Shown: positions 6,254 to 14,286 of the stretch, piece by piece | How positions within the stretch are numbered: the stretch's first letter is position 1 | How the letters are laid out: the number at the start of each line of letters is the position of its first letter | NCBI GenBank assembly: GCA_002506905.1 | Contig: DAYM01000008.1 | Span: 1-15,915 of the forward strand | Origin: Methanomassiliicoccaceae archaeon UBA328 | Lineage (GTDB): Archaea > Thermoplasmatota > Thermoplasmata > Methanomassiliicoccales > Methanomethylophilaceae | Length of the DNA: 15,915 nt | Reading direction: 5' to 3' | Made by a program: the position numbers and the translations under genes | The notes under the pieces: generated by a model | The model's input: only the letters and a program-made list of their open reading frames with translations | What the model was told of the DNA's origin: nothing | The model's database searches: none

Positions 6254-7099
6254 ATGCAGCAGAAGCGCGTACTTGCCATTCACGACATCTCATGTTTCGG
6301 AAGATGTTCGCTGACCGTAGCCTTGCCCATTATCTCTGCGACGGGGCTCGAATGTACGGTAATACCGACGGCAGTCCTTTCCACACACACCGGGGGCTTC
6401 ACAGGATACACATACCGCGACCTTACAGAAGATATCAGGCCCATCGTAGATCACTGGAAGACCCTGGACCTCAAATTCGATGCCATTTACACCGGATTCC
6501 TCGGTTCTTTCGAACAGATAGACATAGTTTCTGGCATCTTCGACGATCTGAAGGGCGAAAACACTCTGATAGTCGTCGACCCCGTAATGGCCGATAACGG
6601 TGAACTTTACAAGATATTCCCCGATAATTTCCCACAGGGCATGAAGAAACTCTGCTCCAAAGCGGATGTCATCCTTCCCAACATCACCGAGGCCTGTCTG
6701 ATGACGGGCATCGAATACATACCCGGACCCTATTCCAAGGAATGGATCCACGACCTGCTTATGGAATTGGGAAAACTCGGCGCCAAGAAGGTCGTCCTCA
6801 CAGGCGTCTACTTCAACGAGAAGGACCTGGGTGCCGCAGCCTATGATGTCGAGACCGATGAGATCGAATATTCCTTCCATGAAATTATCCCCGGATACTA
6901 CCACGGTACGGGCGATGTCTTCGGTTCGGTCGTTGTTGCCGCCCTCGTGAACGGCCTCAGCATCGGAAGGGCAACATATCATGCCGTCAACTTCACTGCC
7001 GAGAGCATCATGAGGACCAAAGAAGCGGGAACCGACATAAGATTCGGCGTCAACTTCGAGATCGGCATACCCAAACTCCTGAAACAGATGGGGCTTTGA
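6254..7099 (+). CDS. pdxY: Pyridoxal/pyridoxamine kinase (PdxY-like)
   Basis: A 281-residue ribokinase-superfamily enzyme, the normal length for PdxY/PdxK. It phosphorylates pyridoxal or pyridoxamine with ATP in the salvage route to pyridoxal 5'-phosphate. The N-terminal ALPIISATGLEC and STHTGGFTGY region, the VDPVMADNGELY segment around residue 110, and GTGDVFGS with the catalytic aspartate D221 are all family hallmarks. Most archaea make PLP de novo, so a PdxY-type salvage kinase is a mild oddity that may reflect old transfer from bacteria (inference). It leads a tight four-gene operon. The next start is one base after its stop. Confidence 0.9.
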   Translation: MQQKRVLAIHDISCFGRCSLTVALPIISATGLECTVIPTAVLSTHTGGFTGYTYRDLTEDIRPIVDHWKTLDLKFDAIYTGFLGSFEQIDIVSGIFDDLKGENTLIVVDPVMADNGELYKIFPDNFPQGMKKLCSKADVILPNITEACLMTGIEYIPGPYSKEWIHDLLMELGKLGAKKVVLTGVYFNEKDLGAAAYDVETDEIEYSFHEIIPGYYHGTGDVFGSVVVAALVNGLSIGRATYHAVNFTAESIMRTKEAGTDIRFGVNFEIGIPKLLKQMGL

Positions 7100-7100
7100 G

Positions 7101-7592
7101 ATGAGCATCAGCTTTGCTAACCTGTCCGACATTCGCGAGATATCCAGAATGGCCAATCTGATCTGGCACGAGTACTTCTATCCCGATATCCTCAGTATAG
7201 ACCAGATCGAATACATGCTGATGAAATTCCAGACCGAAAGGGACATCATCGATCAGATACAAAACCACGGATACCAATACGGATTCATATTCGACGGTGA
7301 CAAAAAGGCAGGTTACTTCGCCGTTCACCCCGAAGTGAACGCGCTCTTCATCAGCAAGGTCTACCTTTTCAAGGAATTCAGAGGCAAAGGACTGGGTTCC
7401 GAGACCCTCAGGGAACTTCTCGAACTCGGAAAGAGCCAGGGATTGAGAAGAGCGTATCTGACAGTCAACGTCAACAATCTGAAGGCCTGCAAAGCATACG
7501 AAAGGAACGGCTTCAGGATCGAGAAGGATGTCAACACCGATATCGGAGAAGGCTACTTCATGAACGACCACATCTACGAATACGTCTACTGA
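7101..7592 (+). CDS. GNAT-family N-acetyltransferase
   Basis: A 163-residue single-domain acetyltransferase. The acetyl-CoA pyrophosphate-binding motif A is in VYLFKEFRGKGLGSETL, with R94-x-x-G/K-x-G around 94-99. The following strand LTVNVNNLKACKAYERNGF is the usual motif B with the conserved N and NGF turn. It transfers acetyl from acetyl-CoA to an amine, and the acceptor (small molecule or protein N-terminus) cannot be told. It starts one base after the kinase stop and ends six bases before the radical SAM gene, so it is co-transcribed with both. Confidence 0.88.
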   Translation: MSISFANLSDIREISRMANLIWHEYFYPDILSIDQIEYMLMKFQTERDIIDQIQNHGYQYGFIFDGDKKAGYFAVHPEVNALFISKVYLFKEFRGKGLGSETLRELLELGKSQGLRRAYLTVNVNNLKACKAYERNGFRIEKDVNTDIGEGYFMNDHIYEYVY

Positions 7593-7598
7593 GGCCTC

Positions 7599-9326
7599 AT
7601 GTTCATACCTACCACTTCCGAAGAGGTCAGAAAAAGAGGATGGGACACCCTCGATATCATAATCGTCTCCGGGGATACGTACATAGATTCCTCCTACAAC
7701 GGTGCAGCGCTCATCGGTCACTATCTCATAGATAACGGATTCAGGGTAGGTATCATCTGTCAGCCCGACATAAGATCGGGCGACGACATCACACGCCTGG
7801 GACAGCCCGAATTGTTCTGGTCCGTAAGTGCGGGATGCGTCGACTCCATGGTCGCCAATTACACCCCGACCAACAAATTCAGGAAGGATGACGATTTCAC
7901 CCCCGGCGGTGTGAACGACAGACGTCCGGACAGGGCTTGCATAGCATACACCAACCTCATCAAGAAATACAGCAAAGGGAAACCCGTCGTCCTGGGTGGT
8001 ATCGAGGCCAGTCTGAGAAGGATCGCACACTACGACGCATGGGCGGATTCCGTCAGAAGATCGATACTTCTGGATGCCAAAGCGGATATCATCACCTACG
8101 GAATGGCGGAACTCTCGAATCTGGAGCTGGCCAATTGCTTCCGTGACGGTAAGGATTGGAAGGACGTCCGCGGAATATGCTACATGTCATCGGAGGTCCC
8201 GAACGGATACATTGTGCTTCCGAGCTATGAGAAGGTCATTGTGAAAGCCGACAAGGATCCCGACTTCGTACGCATGTTCAGGGAATTCTACCAGAATTGC
8301 GATCCCATAACCGCCAAAGGTCTGGCCCAGCCGTACGCCAAGAGATTCCTCGTTCAGAATCCTCCCCAAAGGGTGCTTTCCGTAAAGGAACTGGATGCCG
8401 TCTATTCTTCGGATTTCGAAAATGCGGTACACCCGTACTATGCAAAACAGGGCCATGTCAAGGCCATGGACACCATCAAATTCTCCATCACCTCACACAG
8501 AGGATGCTACGGGGAATGCTCATTCTGCGCCATTGCCGTCCACCAGGGACGTACCGTCGTCTCCAGGAGCGAGGATTCGATCGTTGCCGAGGCGGAAAGA
8601 ATGGCCGGATCTCCGGATTTCAAAGGCATCATCTATGATGTGGGCGGACCCACGGCCAACATGTACGGCATCGAATGCGCCAAAAAGCTCACCCACGGCG
8701 CCTGCAAAGATAAGAAATGTCTTTTCCCCAGACCCTGTCAGAACCTCCCTCTCGACCACAAGAGGCAGATAGACCTTCTCAACAGGATCTCTTCCATTCC
8801 CGGTGTCAGGAAGGTCTTCATAACATCGGGGATAAGATACGACATGATCGTCTATGACAGGGCAAGCGGAGAGCAATATCTGGATCTCCTGGTTAAAGAC
8901 CACATTTCCGGGCAGCTCAAGATCGCACCGGAACACATATCGAAAAGAGTGCTCGATCTCATGGGAAAGCCCGATTCCAACGTCCTGTTGGACTTCAAGG
9001 ACATGTTCGACGAGTCTAACGAAAGACAGGGAAAGGAACAGTTCCTTACCTATTACCTCATGGCTGCCCACCCTGGCTGCTATATGAGCGATATGGAAGA
9101 ACTGAACGATTTCGTCCACAGGGAACTCAAGACCAATCCCGAGCAGATCCAGATCTTCACCCCTACGCCCTCCACCGTCTCCACCATGATGTTCTACACG
9201 CACAGGGATATCAACGACACGGTCGATATCAAAGCAGAACATTCCATGCAGACCAGGCAGAAACAGAAGGACGTCATTCTGAATTCGCATCCGGTGAGGA
9301 ACAATGCACGCAAGGACAGATTCTGA
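7599..9326 (+). CDS. ygiQ: YgiQ-family (UPF0313) radical SAM protein
   Basis: A 575-residue protein with the YgiQ layout: an N-terminal domain with GGIEASLRRIAHYDAWAD, then a radical SAM domain with C303-x3-C307-x2-C310 (GCYGECSFCAIAVHQGRT) to bind the 4Fe-4S cluster, then a C-terminal part with APEHISKRVLDLMGKP and FTPTPSTVSTMMFYT. Extra cysteines (GACKDKKCLFPRPC) are also typical of the family. The substrate of YgiQ proteins is not established. The length is somewhat shorter than many bacterial members, mostly at the C-terminus. The start follows TGAGG by a few bases. Its 3' end overlaps the next gene by 23 bases. Confidence 0.92.
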   Translation: MFIPTTSEEVRKRGWDTLDIIIVSGDTYIDSSYNGAALIGHYLIDNGFRVGIICQPDIRSGDDITRLGQPELFWSVSAGCVDSMVANYTPTNKFRKDDDFTPGGVNDRRPDRACIAYTNLIKKYSKGKPVVLGGIEASLRRIAHYDAWADSVRRSILLDAKADIITYGMAELSNLELANCFRDGKDWKDVRGICYMSSEVPNGYIVLPSYEKVIVKADKDPDFVRMFREFYQNCDPITAKGLAQPYAKRFLVQNPPQRVLSVKELDAVYSSDFENAVHPYYAKQGHVKAMDTIKFSITSHRGCYGECSFCAIAVHQGRTVVSRSEDSIVAEAERMAGSPDFKGIIYDVGGPTANMYGIECAKKLTHGACKDKKCLFPRPCQNLPLDHKRQIDLLNRISSIPGVRKVFITSGIRYDMIVYDRASGEQYLDLLVKDHISGQLKIAPEHISKRVLDLMGKPDSNVLLDFKDMFDESNERQGKEQFLTYYLMAAHPGCYMSDMEELNDFVHRELKTNPEQIQIFTPTPSTVSTMMFYTHRDINDTVDIKAEHSMQTRQKQKDVILNSHPVRNNARKDRF

Positions 9327-9993
9327 ACTGACCCGGCTGCTTATTCCGCTTGCCGGGAAACACAAGTACGATTCCATCAACGCGAGATTCAAGAACACCC
9401 GTGACCTGTCGGCTTCCTGGAGGATCAAATTCAATTCGATGGACCTCACCATCTCCGATTATCTGGATGACGCGCCCGACGAGGTCCTTTTGGAATTCTG
9501 CGAATCCATGATAATGGCCGCAAACGGAAAGAAGATCCCCCCGATGCCCGTTTACAAAGAGTGGGTCACCCGTGACAGATTCGTCTACGAAAAGAGAAAA
9601 CTGTTCCTGAAAAGGAGCAAGAACCTGTCAAGGTCAGAACAGGGGACGACATACAACCTCATCGATTCCGTGAACAGACTTCTGGACTCCGGCCTGATCG
9701 TTCCTTCCGATATAGACAATTCCCTTTTCTCATGGACGGACCGTCCCAATTACAGAAAGGTCGGATACTGTTCCCCGCTTGTGAGGCTTGTTGCCATATC
9801 CAGCGCCCTGGACAGCCCGAATGTTCCCGAAAATGTCCTGGACTATGTGGTGTACCACGAGATCCTTCATCTCAGGCAGGGCTATCGTCCGTTCCAGAGA
9901 TCGCATGATGCCCAATTCAGAGCAATGGAAAGACTCTATCCCGACAAGAAAGAGTGCGATAGATTCCTTATGGATCTGAAAAAACTAAATTGA
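9304..9993 (+). CDS. YgjP-like (DUF45) zinc metalloprotein
   Basis: A 229-residue protein with the metal motif HEILH (H185, E186, H189) and a third ligand candidate H201 in RSHDAQF, as in the YgjP/WLM group of predicted metal-dependent hydrolases. The basic middle (KRSKNLSRSEQGTTYN) and the segment before the motif (ENVLDYVVYHEILHL) fit that family. The substrate is unknown. It is translationally coupled: its ATG lies 23 bases inside the YgiQ gene, with GTGAGG just upstream. It is the last gene of the kinase operon. A fused or partner role with YgiQ would be speculation. Confidence 0.75.
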   Translation: MHARTDSELTRLLIPLAGKHKYDSINARFKNTRDLSASWRIKFNSMDLTISDYLDDAPDEVLLEFCESMIMAANGKKIPPMPVYKEWVTRDRFVYEKRKLFLKRSKNLSRSEQGTTYNLIDSVNRLLDSGLIVPSDIDNSLFSWTDRPNYRKVGYCSPLVRLVAISSALDSPNVPENVLDYVVYHEILHLRQGYRPFQRSHDAQFRAMERLYPDKKECDRFLMDLKKLN

Positions 9994-10114
9994 ATTGATT
10001 GTTCACTATCGGCACTGCCGGATATACGCTGGATAGCTATATGATCCATCGAAATAACTGAATTGATATCAAAAATACATGATTTTAATGAAAATGATAT
10101 CTGCACACACCCCC

Positions 10115-10137
10115 GTTCAGTTAGTTCAGGATAAATA
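10115..10137 (+). promoter_or_regulatory. Promoter of the Sel1 operon with a short direct repeat
   Basis: GTTCAG occurs twice (10115-10120 and 10124-10129) at a 9-base pitch, directly before the TATA-like GATAAATA (10130-10137), which is centred about 26 bases upstream of the ATG at 10159. The repeats occupy the BRE/upstream side, where an archaeal activator or repressor could bind. The intergenic stretch from 9994 shows nothing else I can name. Confidence 0.45.
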
Positions 10138-10158
10138 GAGAGAACGATTCTCCCATAT

Positions 10159-11076
10159 ATGCCTGAGAAGAAATTCGTTCTTGAGACCGCCGATGAGAAT
10201 GTAGAAGTAGACATAGATGAGATCAAAACCCTTGCAGATGCCGGAAATATTGACGGCCAATATGCACTCGGGATGTCTTATCTTTACGGATGGGAGGTCC
10301 CGCAGGATATGGACAAGGGATATGAACTCCTGGAGAAAGCGGCAGAAGGCGGTCATTTCGATGCCATGACGCTGCTTGTTAAGATGTTCTTCACGCAGGA
10401 CTACGAAGGCATGGACGAGAAGAGGGCTGTGGAACTGTCCGCCAAGGCGGCAAAGGCAGGCATCGCAGAGGCTCAATTCTACTACGGAATGGCGTTCCTC
10501 GACGGGATCTCCGTAGATCAGGACTACGTCCAGGCGGCCAAATGGTTCAGAAACGCATCCAACAAAGGATATGCGGAGGCAAGGAACTCGTTGGCGTACC
10601 TCTACCAGGAAGGTCTGGGTGTGGAGAAGGATCAGGACAAGGCATTCAAGATGTACAGACAGGCTGCAGAGAAAGGAAGCCTCAATGCGATGTATCAGAC
10701 CGCTGCCTGCTACGAACTAGGAGTAGGTACCAAAGCTGACAGGTCCAAGGCCGCAGAATATTACAAAATGGCCGCGGAAAAGGGAGATGTCCAGGCCATG
10801 GACAGGCTGGGCATCGTCTACTACGGAGAAAGCGACGATCTTCCCCAGAACAAGGAAGAATCCTTCAATTGGTTCCTCAAGGCTGCAATGGCCGGATACC
10901 CCGACTCGATGTACTGTCTCGGATGCTACTATCTGGACGGTTTCGGTACCGAGCAGAACAAAGAAGAGGGAATGAAATGGCTCAATCTTGCCAAGGACGG
11001 CGGATGTTACTCCGCAGAGCAGCTTTTGGAAAAGCTTAATGAAGAGCCTACCGATTCGGAACACAGCGAGGAATGA
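10159..11076 (+). CDS. Sel1-repeat protein (first of pair)
   Basis: A 305-residue protein built almost wholly of about seven Sel1-like repeats, the 36-residue TPR relatives with the pattern A-x2-LG-x2-Y-x2-G-x-G-V. Good units are AQFYYGMAFLDGISVDQDYV, ARNSLAYLYQEGLGVEKDQD and SMYCLGCYYLDGFGTEQNKE. The array forms a helical solenoid that binds other proteins. No signal peptide or enzyme domain is visible, so it is likely cytosolic. It is leaderless by its TATA position. Its stop overlaps the next gene's start as ATGA, so the two Sel1 proteins are made together and may interact. Confidence 0.88.
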   Translation: MPEKKFVLETADENVEVDIDEIKTLADAGNIDGQYALGMSYLYGWEVPQDMDKGYELLEKAAEGGHFDAMTLLVKMFFTQDYEGMDEKRAVELSAKAAKAGIAEAQFYYGMAFLDGISVDQDYVQAAKWFRNASNKGYAEARNSLAYLYQEGLGVEKDQDKAFKMYRQAAEKGSLNAMYQTAACYELGVGTKADRSKAAEYYKMAAEKGDVQAMDRLGIVYYGESDDLPQNKEESFNWFLKAAMAGYPDSMYCLGCYYLDGFGTEQNKEEGMKWLNLAKDGGCYSAEQLLEKLNEEPTDSEHSEE

Positions 11077-11738
11077 AAATGAGCTCCGATCTTCTATTAC
11101 AGAACGCCGAGAACGGCGAAGCATCCGCACAGTACGAATTGGGAATCGCATACTGTCTCGGCCAGAACGGCCGCAAGATCGACTTCAAAGAAGCTGCCAA
11201 ATGGTTCCAGAAGGCAGTGGATCAGGGTTACCTTCCCGCGAAGAGGGAGCTCGGCATCATGTATCTTTCGGGAGAAGGGGTGGAAGCAGATGCTTCGAAG
11301 GCCTATCCTCTGATCAAAGAGGCCGCACATGCTCTGGACCCCAACGCGATGTATCATCTGGCTCTGATGTACGAGAAAGGCATCGGAGTCGAAAAGGACC
11401 TTTATGAGGCTGTCAAACTCCTCGCTTACGCCGCTAGCGCGAATTATCCGGGCGCAGACCTAGATGCGGAGAGGGTCAACGACGTGATCACCAAGGAAAG
11501 GAAGAAGTATCTCAGATCAAGACCTCTTCTGAATCTCGAGATCTCCGAGGTCGATGTCATGGCCGCCTGCTGCAAGCCCATGTATGAGGATATGCTCAGC
11601 GAGAAAGTGGTCGTCATGGATACGTTCTCGGGACCTCAGCTTATCGGAGAGGATGAGAACGGGAACGATCTCCCTCTGACCAAATGTCCCTATTGCGGAA
11701 AACCCGTAAGAATGGTCCCCAGAGATAAGAAATACTGA
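11073..11738 (+). CDS. Sel1-repeat protein with C-terminal cysteine pairs (second of pair)
   Basis: A 221-residue protein. Residues 18 to about 125 hold three Sel1 repeats (AQYELGIAYCLGQ, AKRELGIMYLSGEGVEADAS, AMYHLALMYEKGIGVEKDLY). The C-terminal 90 residues are not repeats and carry C166-C167 and the knuckle CPYCGKP (C205, C208), which together could bind zinc. The first ATG (11073) overlaps the upstream stop by four bases, and a second ATG at 11079 is equally possible. The C-terminal domain is not one I recognise and may give this partner its specificity. It probably acts with the preceding Sel1 protein. Confidence 0.83.
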   Translation: MKMSSDLLLQNAENGEASAQYELGIAYCLGQNGRKIDFKEAAKWFQKAVDQGYLPAKRELGIMYLSGEGVEADASKAYPLIKEAAHALDPNAMYHLALMYEKGIGVEKDLYEAVKLLAYAASANYPGADLDAERVNDVITKERKKYLRSRPLLNLEISEVDVMAACCKPMYEDMLSEKVVVMDTFSGPQLIGEDENGNDLPLTKCPYCGKPVRMVPRDKKY

Positions 11739-11818
11739 TCTCCTTATCTTCGGCGTCTGGCACTGTTCGAATGGAATGTGACGGAATCATATCAACTAGG
11801 CCTATCCATCCATAACTC

Positions 11819-11829
11819 TTTATCATATA
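11819..11829 (+). promoter_or_regulatory. TATA element of the acidic unknown gene
   Basis: TTTATCATATA would place initiation near 11850, leaving about 30 bases of leader before the ATG at 11883. This agrees with the Shine-Dalgarno site found there. Confidence 0.45.
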
Positions 11830-11882
11830 TTGACGATACAGAATTGCAGATTGAATTCTTGCAGCACTCACAGGTGAAGACA

Positions 11883-12392
11883 ATGGATGGGAACATGGAA
11901 ATTATGGATCAGGTAAAACTGATGCGCGCCGTTATCGGCCGTAAAGTTATGGAGATCGACGATTACGAGGCAAAGGCCGCAGAGACCACGGGCGATGAGT
12001 CCGAGAAATGCCTCAACATGATCGATTTCCTCACGAATGATATCGCAGGATACAAGACGATCGTCGAGGACCTCAAAGACGGTTCCAACGACATGACCGG
12101 AAACCTTTACGATATCGCATCGCTCCCTTCCGAGCTTGCACAGCTCTATATGGACTTCTACCTCCCCAGCCTTCCCGAGGCCGACCGCGAGGAAGAGGAC
12201 ATGGCAATGGAGCTCAAAGCGAAATATGCCGTAGATCTCGCCAGATCCTACGTTATGCACGTCGGAAGGATGGCTCTCGTAGACCCCAAGATCCTCGATA
12301 TGATCATGGCCAACGAGGAACTGATCGTCAAGATCGGAAACGAGATCCTCGACTGTCCTGAGATCGTCAACGCTCTCAACGCACAGCAGTGA
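11883..12392 (+). CDS. Acidic conserved-looking protein of unknown function
   Basis: A 169-residue protein from ATG 11883. An in-frame ATG at 11778 exists, but AGGTGA lies five bases before 11883 and a TATA element sits between the two, so the shorter form is preferred. It is all-helical by eye, rich in Asp/Glu/Met, with no cysteine cluster or membrane segment (MDQVKLMRAVIGRKVMEIDD at the start, VKIGNEILDCPEIVNALNAQ at the end). No family recognised. It stands alone between the Sel1 pair and the protease, and ends with a clear hairpin terminator. Unlike most genes here it uses a leader and a Shine-Dalgarno site, which suggests strong or regulated translation. Confidence 0.75.
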   Translation: MDGNMEIMDQVKLMRAVIGRKVMEIDDYEAKAAETTGDESEKCLNMIDFLTNDIAGYKTIVEDLKDGSNDMTGNLYDIASLPSELAQLYMDFYLPSLPEADREEEDMAMELKAKYAVDLARSYVMHVGRMALVDPKILDMIMANEELIVKIGNEILDCPEIVNALNAQQ

Positions 12393-12399
12393 AACTCAC

Positions 12400-12420
12400 G
12401 GGGCTTCGGCCCCTTTCAAT
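12400..12420 (+). terminator. UUCG-loop hairpin terminator
   Basis: GGGGC-TTCG-GCCCC forms a perfect 5-bp stem with a stable UUCG tetraloop (12400-12413), followed by TTTCAATTTTAT, eight bases after the stop of the acidic unknown gene. It resembles an intrinsic terminator. In archaea the T-rich tail is the main signal and the hairpin may mainly protect the 3' end. Confidence 0.6.
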
Positions 12421-12425
12421 TTTAT

Positions 12426-12454
12426 ACTGACGGCCTGTCAGTCCTGTTTTATAG
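12426..12454 (+). promoter_or_regulatory. Protease promoter with adjacent inverted repeat
   Basis: TTTTATAG (12447-12454) is a TATA box centred 26 bases before the ATG at 12476. Directly upstream, ACTGAC-GGCCT-GTCAGT (12426-12442) is a perfect 6-bp inverted repeat on the BRE side. This is a sensible place for an activator or a steric repressor. The binder is unknown. Confidence 0.5.
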
Positions 12455-12475
12455 TACCAATACAATCAACCGCTC

Positions 12476-13354
12476 ATGTTTGCGGACGCTTGCGAAAAAG
12501 CAGCTAAATTTACCCGTCCTGTTATCGTTTCAACGAGGACATACGACGGTACCGTGACCGCAAATTGCGGTGCTTTTATCATCATCAATGACGAAGGCTG
12601 GATCCTCACGGCGGGACATATGTTCGATTCCTTTGTCAAATATCAGGCCGACCGCAACAAGATCAAGGAGATCGAGGCCGTGAATCAGAATCACCGCCCC
12701 AATCCCGGAATGCCCGATAAGAAGATAGAACCCGACCCCAAATGGATCACGAATCATTCATTCTGGTGGGCCTGGGACGGCGTCAGACTTGTCGATGCGT
12801 ACATAGACCGCAAACTGGACCTTGCAGTCGGAAGACTCGAACCTTTCAACCCCGCATGGGTCCAATATTACCCCAAATTCAGGAATCCGGACACTATGCG
12901 CCCGGGTACGAGCGTATGCCGTCTCGGTTTCCCGTTCGCTCATATCGAGTCGGAATTCATCGAATCCCAAAATGCATTCCGCATCAAGAAAGGCGTACTT
13001 CCGCTCCCGCTGTTCCCCAACGACGGCATCCATACAAGGAATCTCATGAAAGGAAAGGGAGACAAAGGCTACGACCTCCTCTATGTCGAAACTTCCACTC
13101 CTGGTCTGAAAGGACAGTCCGGCGGACCGATATTCGACAGAGACTGCAACATCTACGCTCTGCAGGTCCAGACGGCACATTTCCCGCTGGGATTCCAACC
13201 CACTGTGGAAACCAACGGCCAAAGGGTGGTCGAGAACCAGTTCATGAATGTCGGTCTGGGGGTCCACGCAAAGACGCTGATCGACGTCCTGAGGATGAGA
13301 CACGTCAAGTTCACGATGGAAGGCGACGAATCGGGTTTCCGTATAGTTGACTGA
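12476..13354 (+). CDS. Trypsin-like (S1 fold) serine protease, probably cytosolic
   Basis: A 292-residue protein with the full chymotrypsin-fold triad in order: H48 in GWILTAGHMF, D115 in RKLDLAVGRLE, and S215 in GLKGQSGGPIFD, whose GxSGGP surrounds the nucleophile. The N-terminus (MFADACEKAAKFTRP) has no signal peptide or membrane anchor, and no PDZ domain follows the protease domain, so this is neither an exported trypsin nor a standard DegP/HtrA. An insertion between H48 and D115 (including HRPNPGMPDKKIEPDPKW) may shape the substrate cleft. The start is set by a TATA box 26 bases upstream. The substrate is unknown. The nearby Sel1 scaffolds could supply targets (speculation). Its stop lies one base from that of the opposing peptidase pseudogene. 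Confidence 0.85.
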   Translation: MFADACEKAAKFTRPVIVSTRTYDGTVTANCGAFIIINDEGWILTAGHMFDSFVKYQADRNKIKEIEAVNQNHRPNPGMPDKKIEPDPKWITNHSFWWAWDGVRLVDAYIDRKLDLAVGRLEPFNPAWVQYYPKFRNPDTMRPGTSVCRLGFPFAHIESEFIESQNAFRIKKGVLPLPLFPNDGIHTRNLMKGKGDKGYDLLYVETSTPGLKGQSGGPIFDRDCNIYALQVQTAHFPLGFQPTVETNGQRVVENQFMNVGLGVHAKTLIDVLRMRHVKFTMEGDESGFRIVD

Positions 13355-13355
13355 A

Positions 13356-13960
13356 TCAGGAATTCATCAGTTCGTCGATCTCTTCGGTACACTCCGAGAG
13401 GAATTCGTTGACGCTGTCTGCGGTCCCATCTTCGGTAAGGTCCACATTCAGGATGGCCAGCATCCCGTTCTGATCATATCCGTAACCTGCCGACAGGAAT
13501 TTGATGCATGATTCCAATCCTTCTGCCGTATCGATCCCGTCTAATGCAGATAATACAGCGGCGATCGAATAAGCATAGATGCCGACATAATAAGGCGAAT
13601 CGTAATAGTAGCTTGCTCAGAGCCATGAATACCTTTGCTTCCGAGTATACCATGTCGTCGTATTCCAAATACTCCAGCATGCCCGACAGCGTGCCCACAT
13701 TTTCGGCATAGTCCTTCAATATCGGGATCTCATCCTCGGCAATACGATATCTCGGCGTAGAATGCATCATCACTCTCAAAGATCCGAGTGAGGTCCCAAT
13801 CATAACCTGTCGGTACGACCTTTTTCGTTTCTTTGTTGTCGTCCTTTATTATCGCGACAGATACTATGGCCACGGTGACCGCCGTTGCTGCGATAACAAG
13901 GATTACCAATTTTTGAAGAAGCATCCATGAACGTACGACCGATGCATTAATCTGTTTCAT
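13356..13960 (-). pseudogene. Decayed M3 oligoendopeptidase F, catalytic core deleted
   Basis: Three pieces in different frames line up as one gene. Piece one (13960 to about 13750) has a membrane anchor (LVILVIAATAVTVAIVSVAI), then YDWDLTRIFESDDAFYAE, like the opening WDL..(F/Y)-S-D of PepF. After a frameshift near 13741-13755, piece two reads RIAEDEIPILKDYAENVGTL through SEAKVFMALSK, the rest of the PepF N-terminal domain. At about 13610-13616 the frame changes again and jumps to YYYDSPYYVGIYAYSIAAVL and onward, the C-terminal Y-rich region, ending in TGA at 13358-13356. The middle of a roughly 600-residue peptidase, including the zinc-binding HExxH, is absent, so an internal deletion of some 400 codons plus a frameshift is inferred. 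It is non-functional as a protease. Confidence 0.7.
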
Positions 13961-14121
13961 AACTTACAATACAATTCGCTAACATCGTTTTTATTCAAAT
14001 TGCAAATCGTAAATGATTAAGCTGATATCTTTATTTACGCAATTATTTTCAAATTTTTTAAAAACAAATATTTTTGTTGAATTTTGCATATTATCTTAAA
14101 TTATCATACAGTATGTAATTT

Positions 14122-14155
14122 GTTAAGTTAATAGCTTTACTTGATTAATTAACTA
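14122..14155 (-). repeat. Dyad repeat copy 1 (inverted orientation)
   Basis: Read on the minus strand this is GTTAATTAATCAAGTAAAGC followed by TATTAACTTAA. The core AGTAAAGC and the flanking TTAATTAAT match copy 3. Confidence 0.45.
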
Positions 14156-14184
14156 CAATCTAGTAAATTGTAAAATTGCAAGTC

Positions 14185-14220
14185 ATAATTAATGTTGTTA
14201 GTTAAGTTATTAGCTTAATT
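14185..14220 (+). repeat. Dyad repeat copy 2
   Basis: ATAATTAATG, then the core GTTAGTTAAGT, then TATTAGCTTAATT. The core differs from copy 4 only in the last base. Confidence 0.5.
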
Positions 14221-14286
14221 TTTAATATACATGTTAAAAATTAACGAATTGATGTAAACTTTTGCATTATTTCTCAAAAATAAATT

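Noticed and set aside
7050..8030. Long antisense frame (326 codons) opposite the acetyltransferase and YgiQ genes
   Set aside because: Its product is low-complexity, rich in Val/Asp/Gly and shows no domain. The plus-strand genes under it have clear motifs, so it is a codon-bias shadow. The same applies to the antisense frames at 6290-7156 and 8520-9452.
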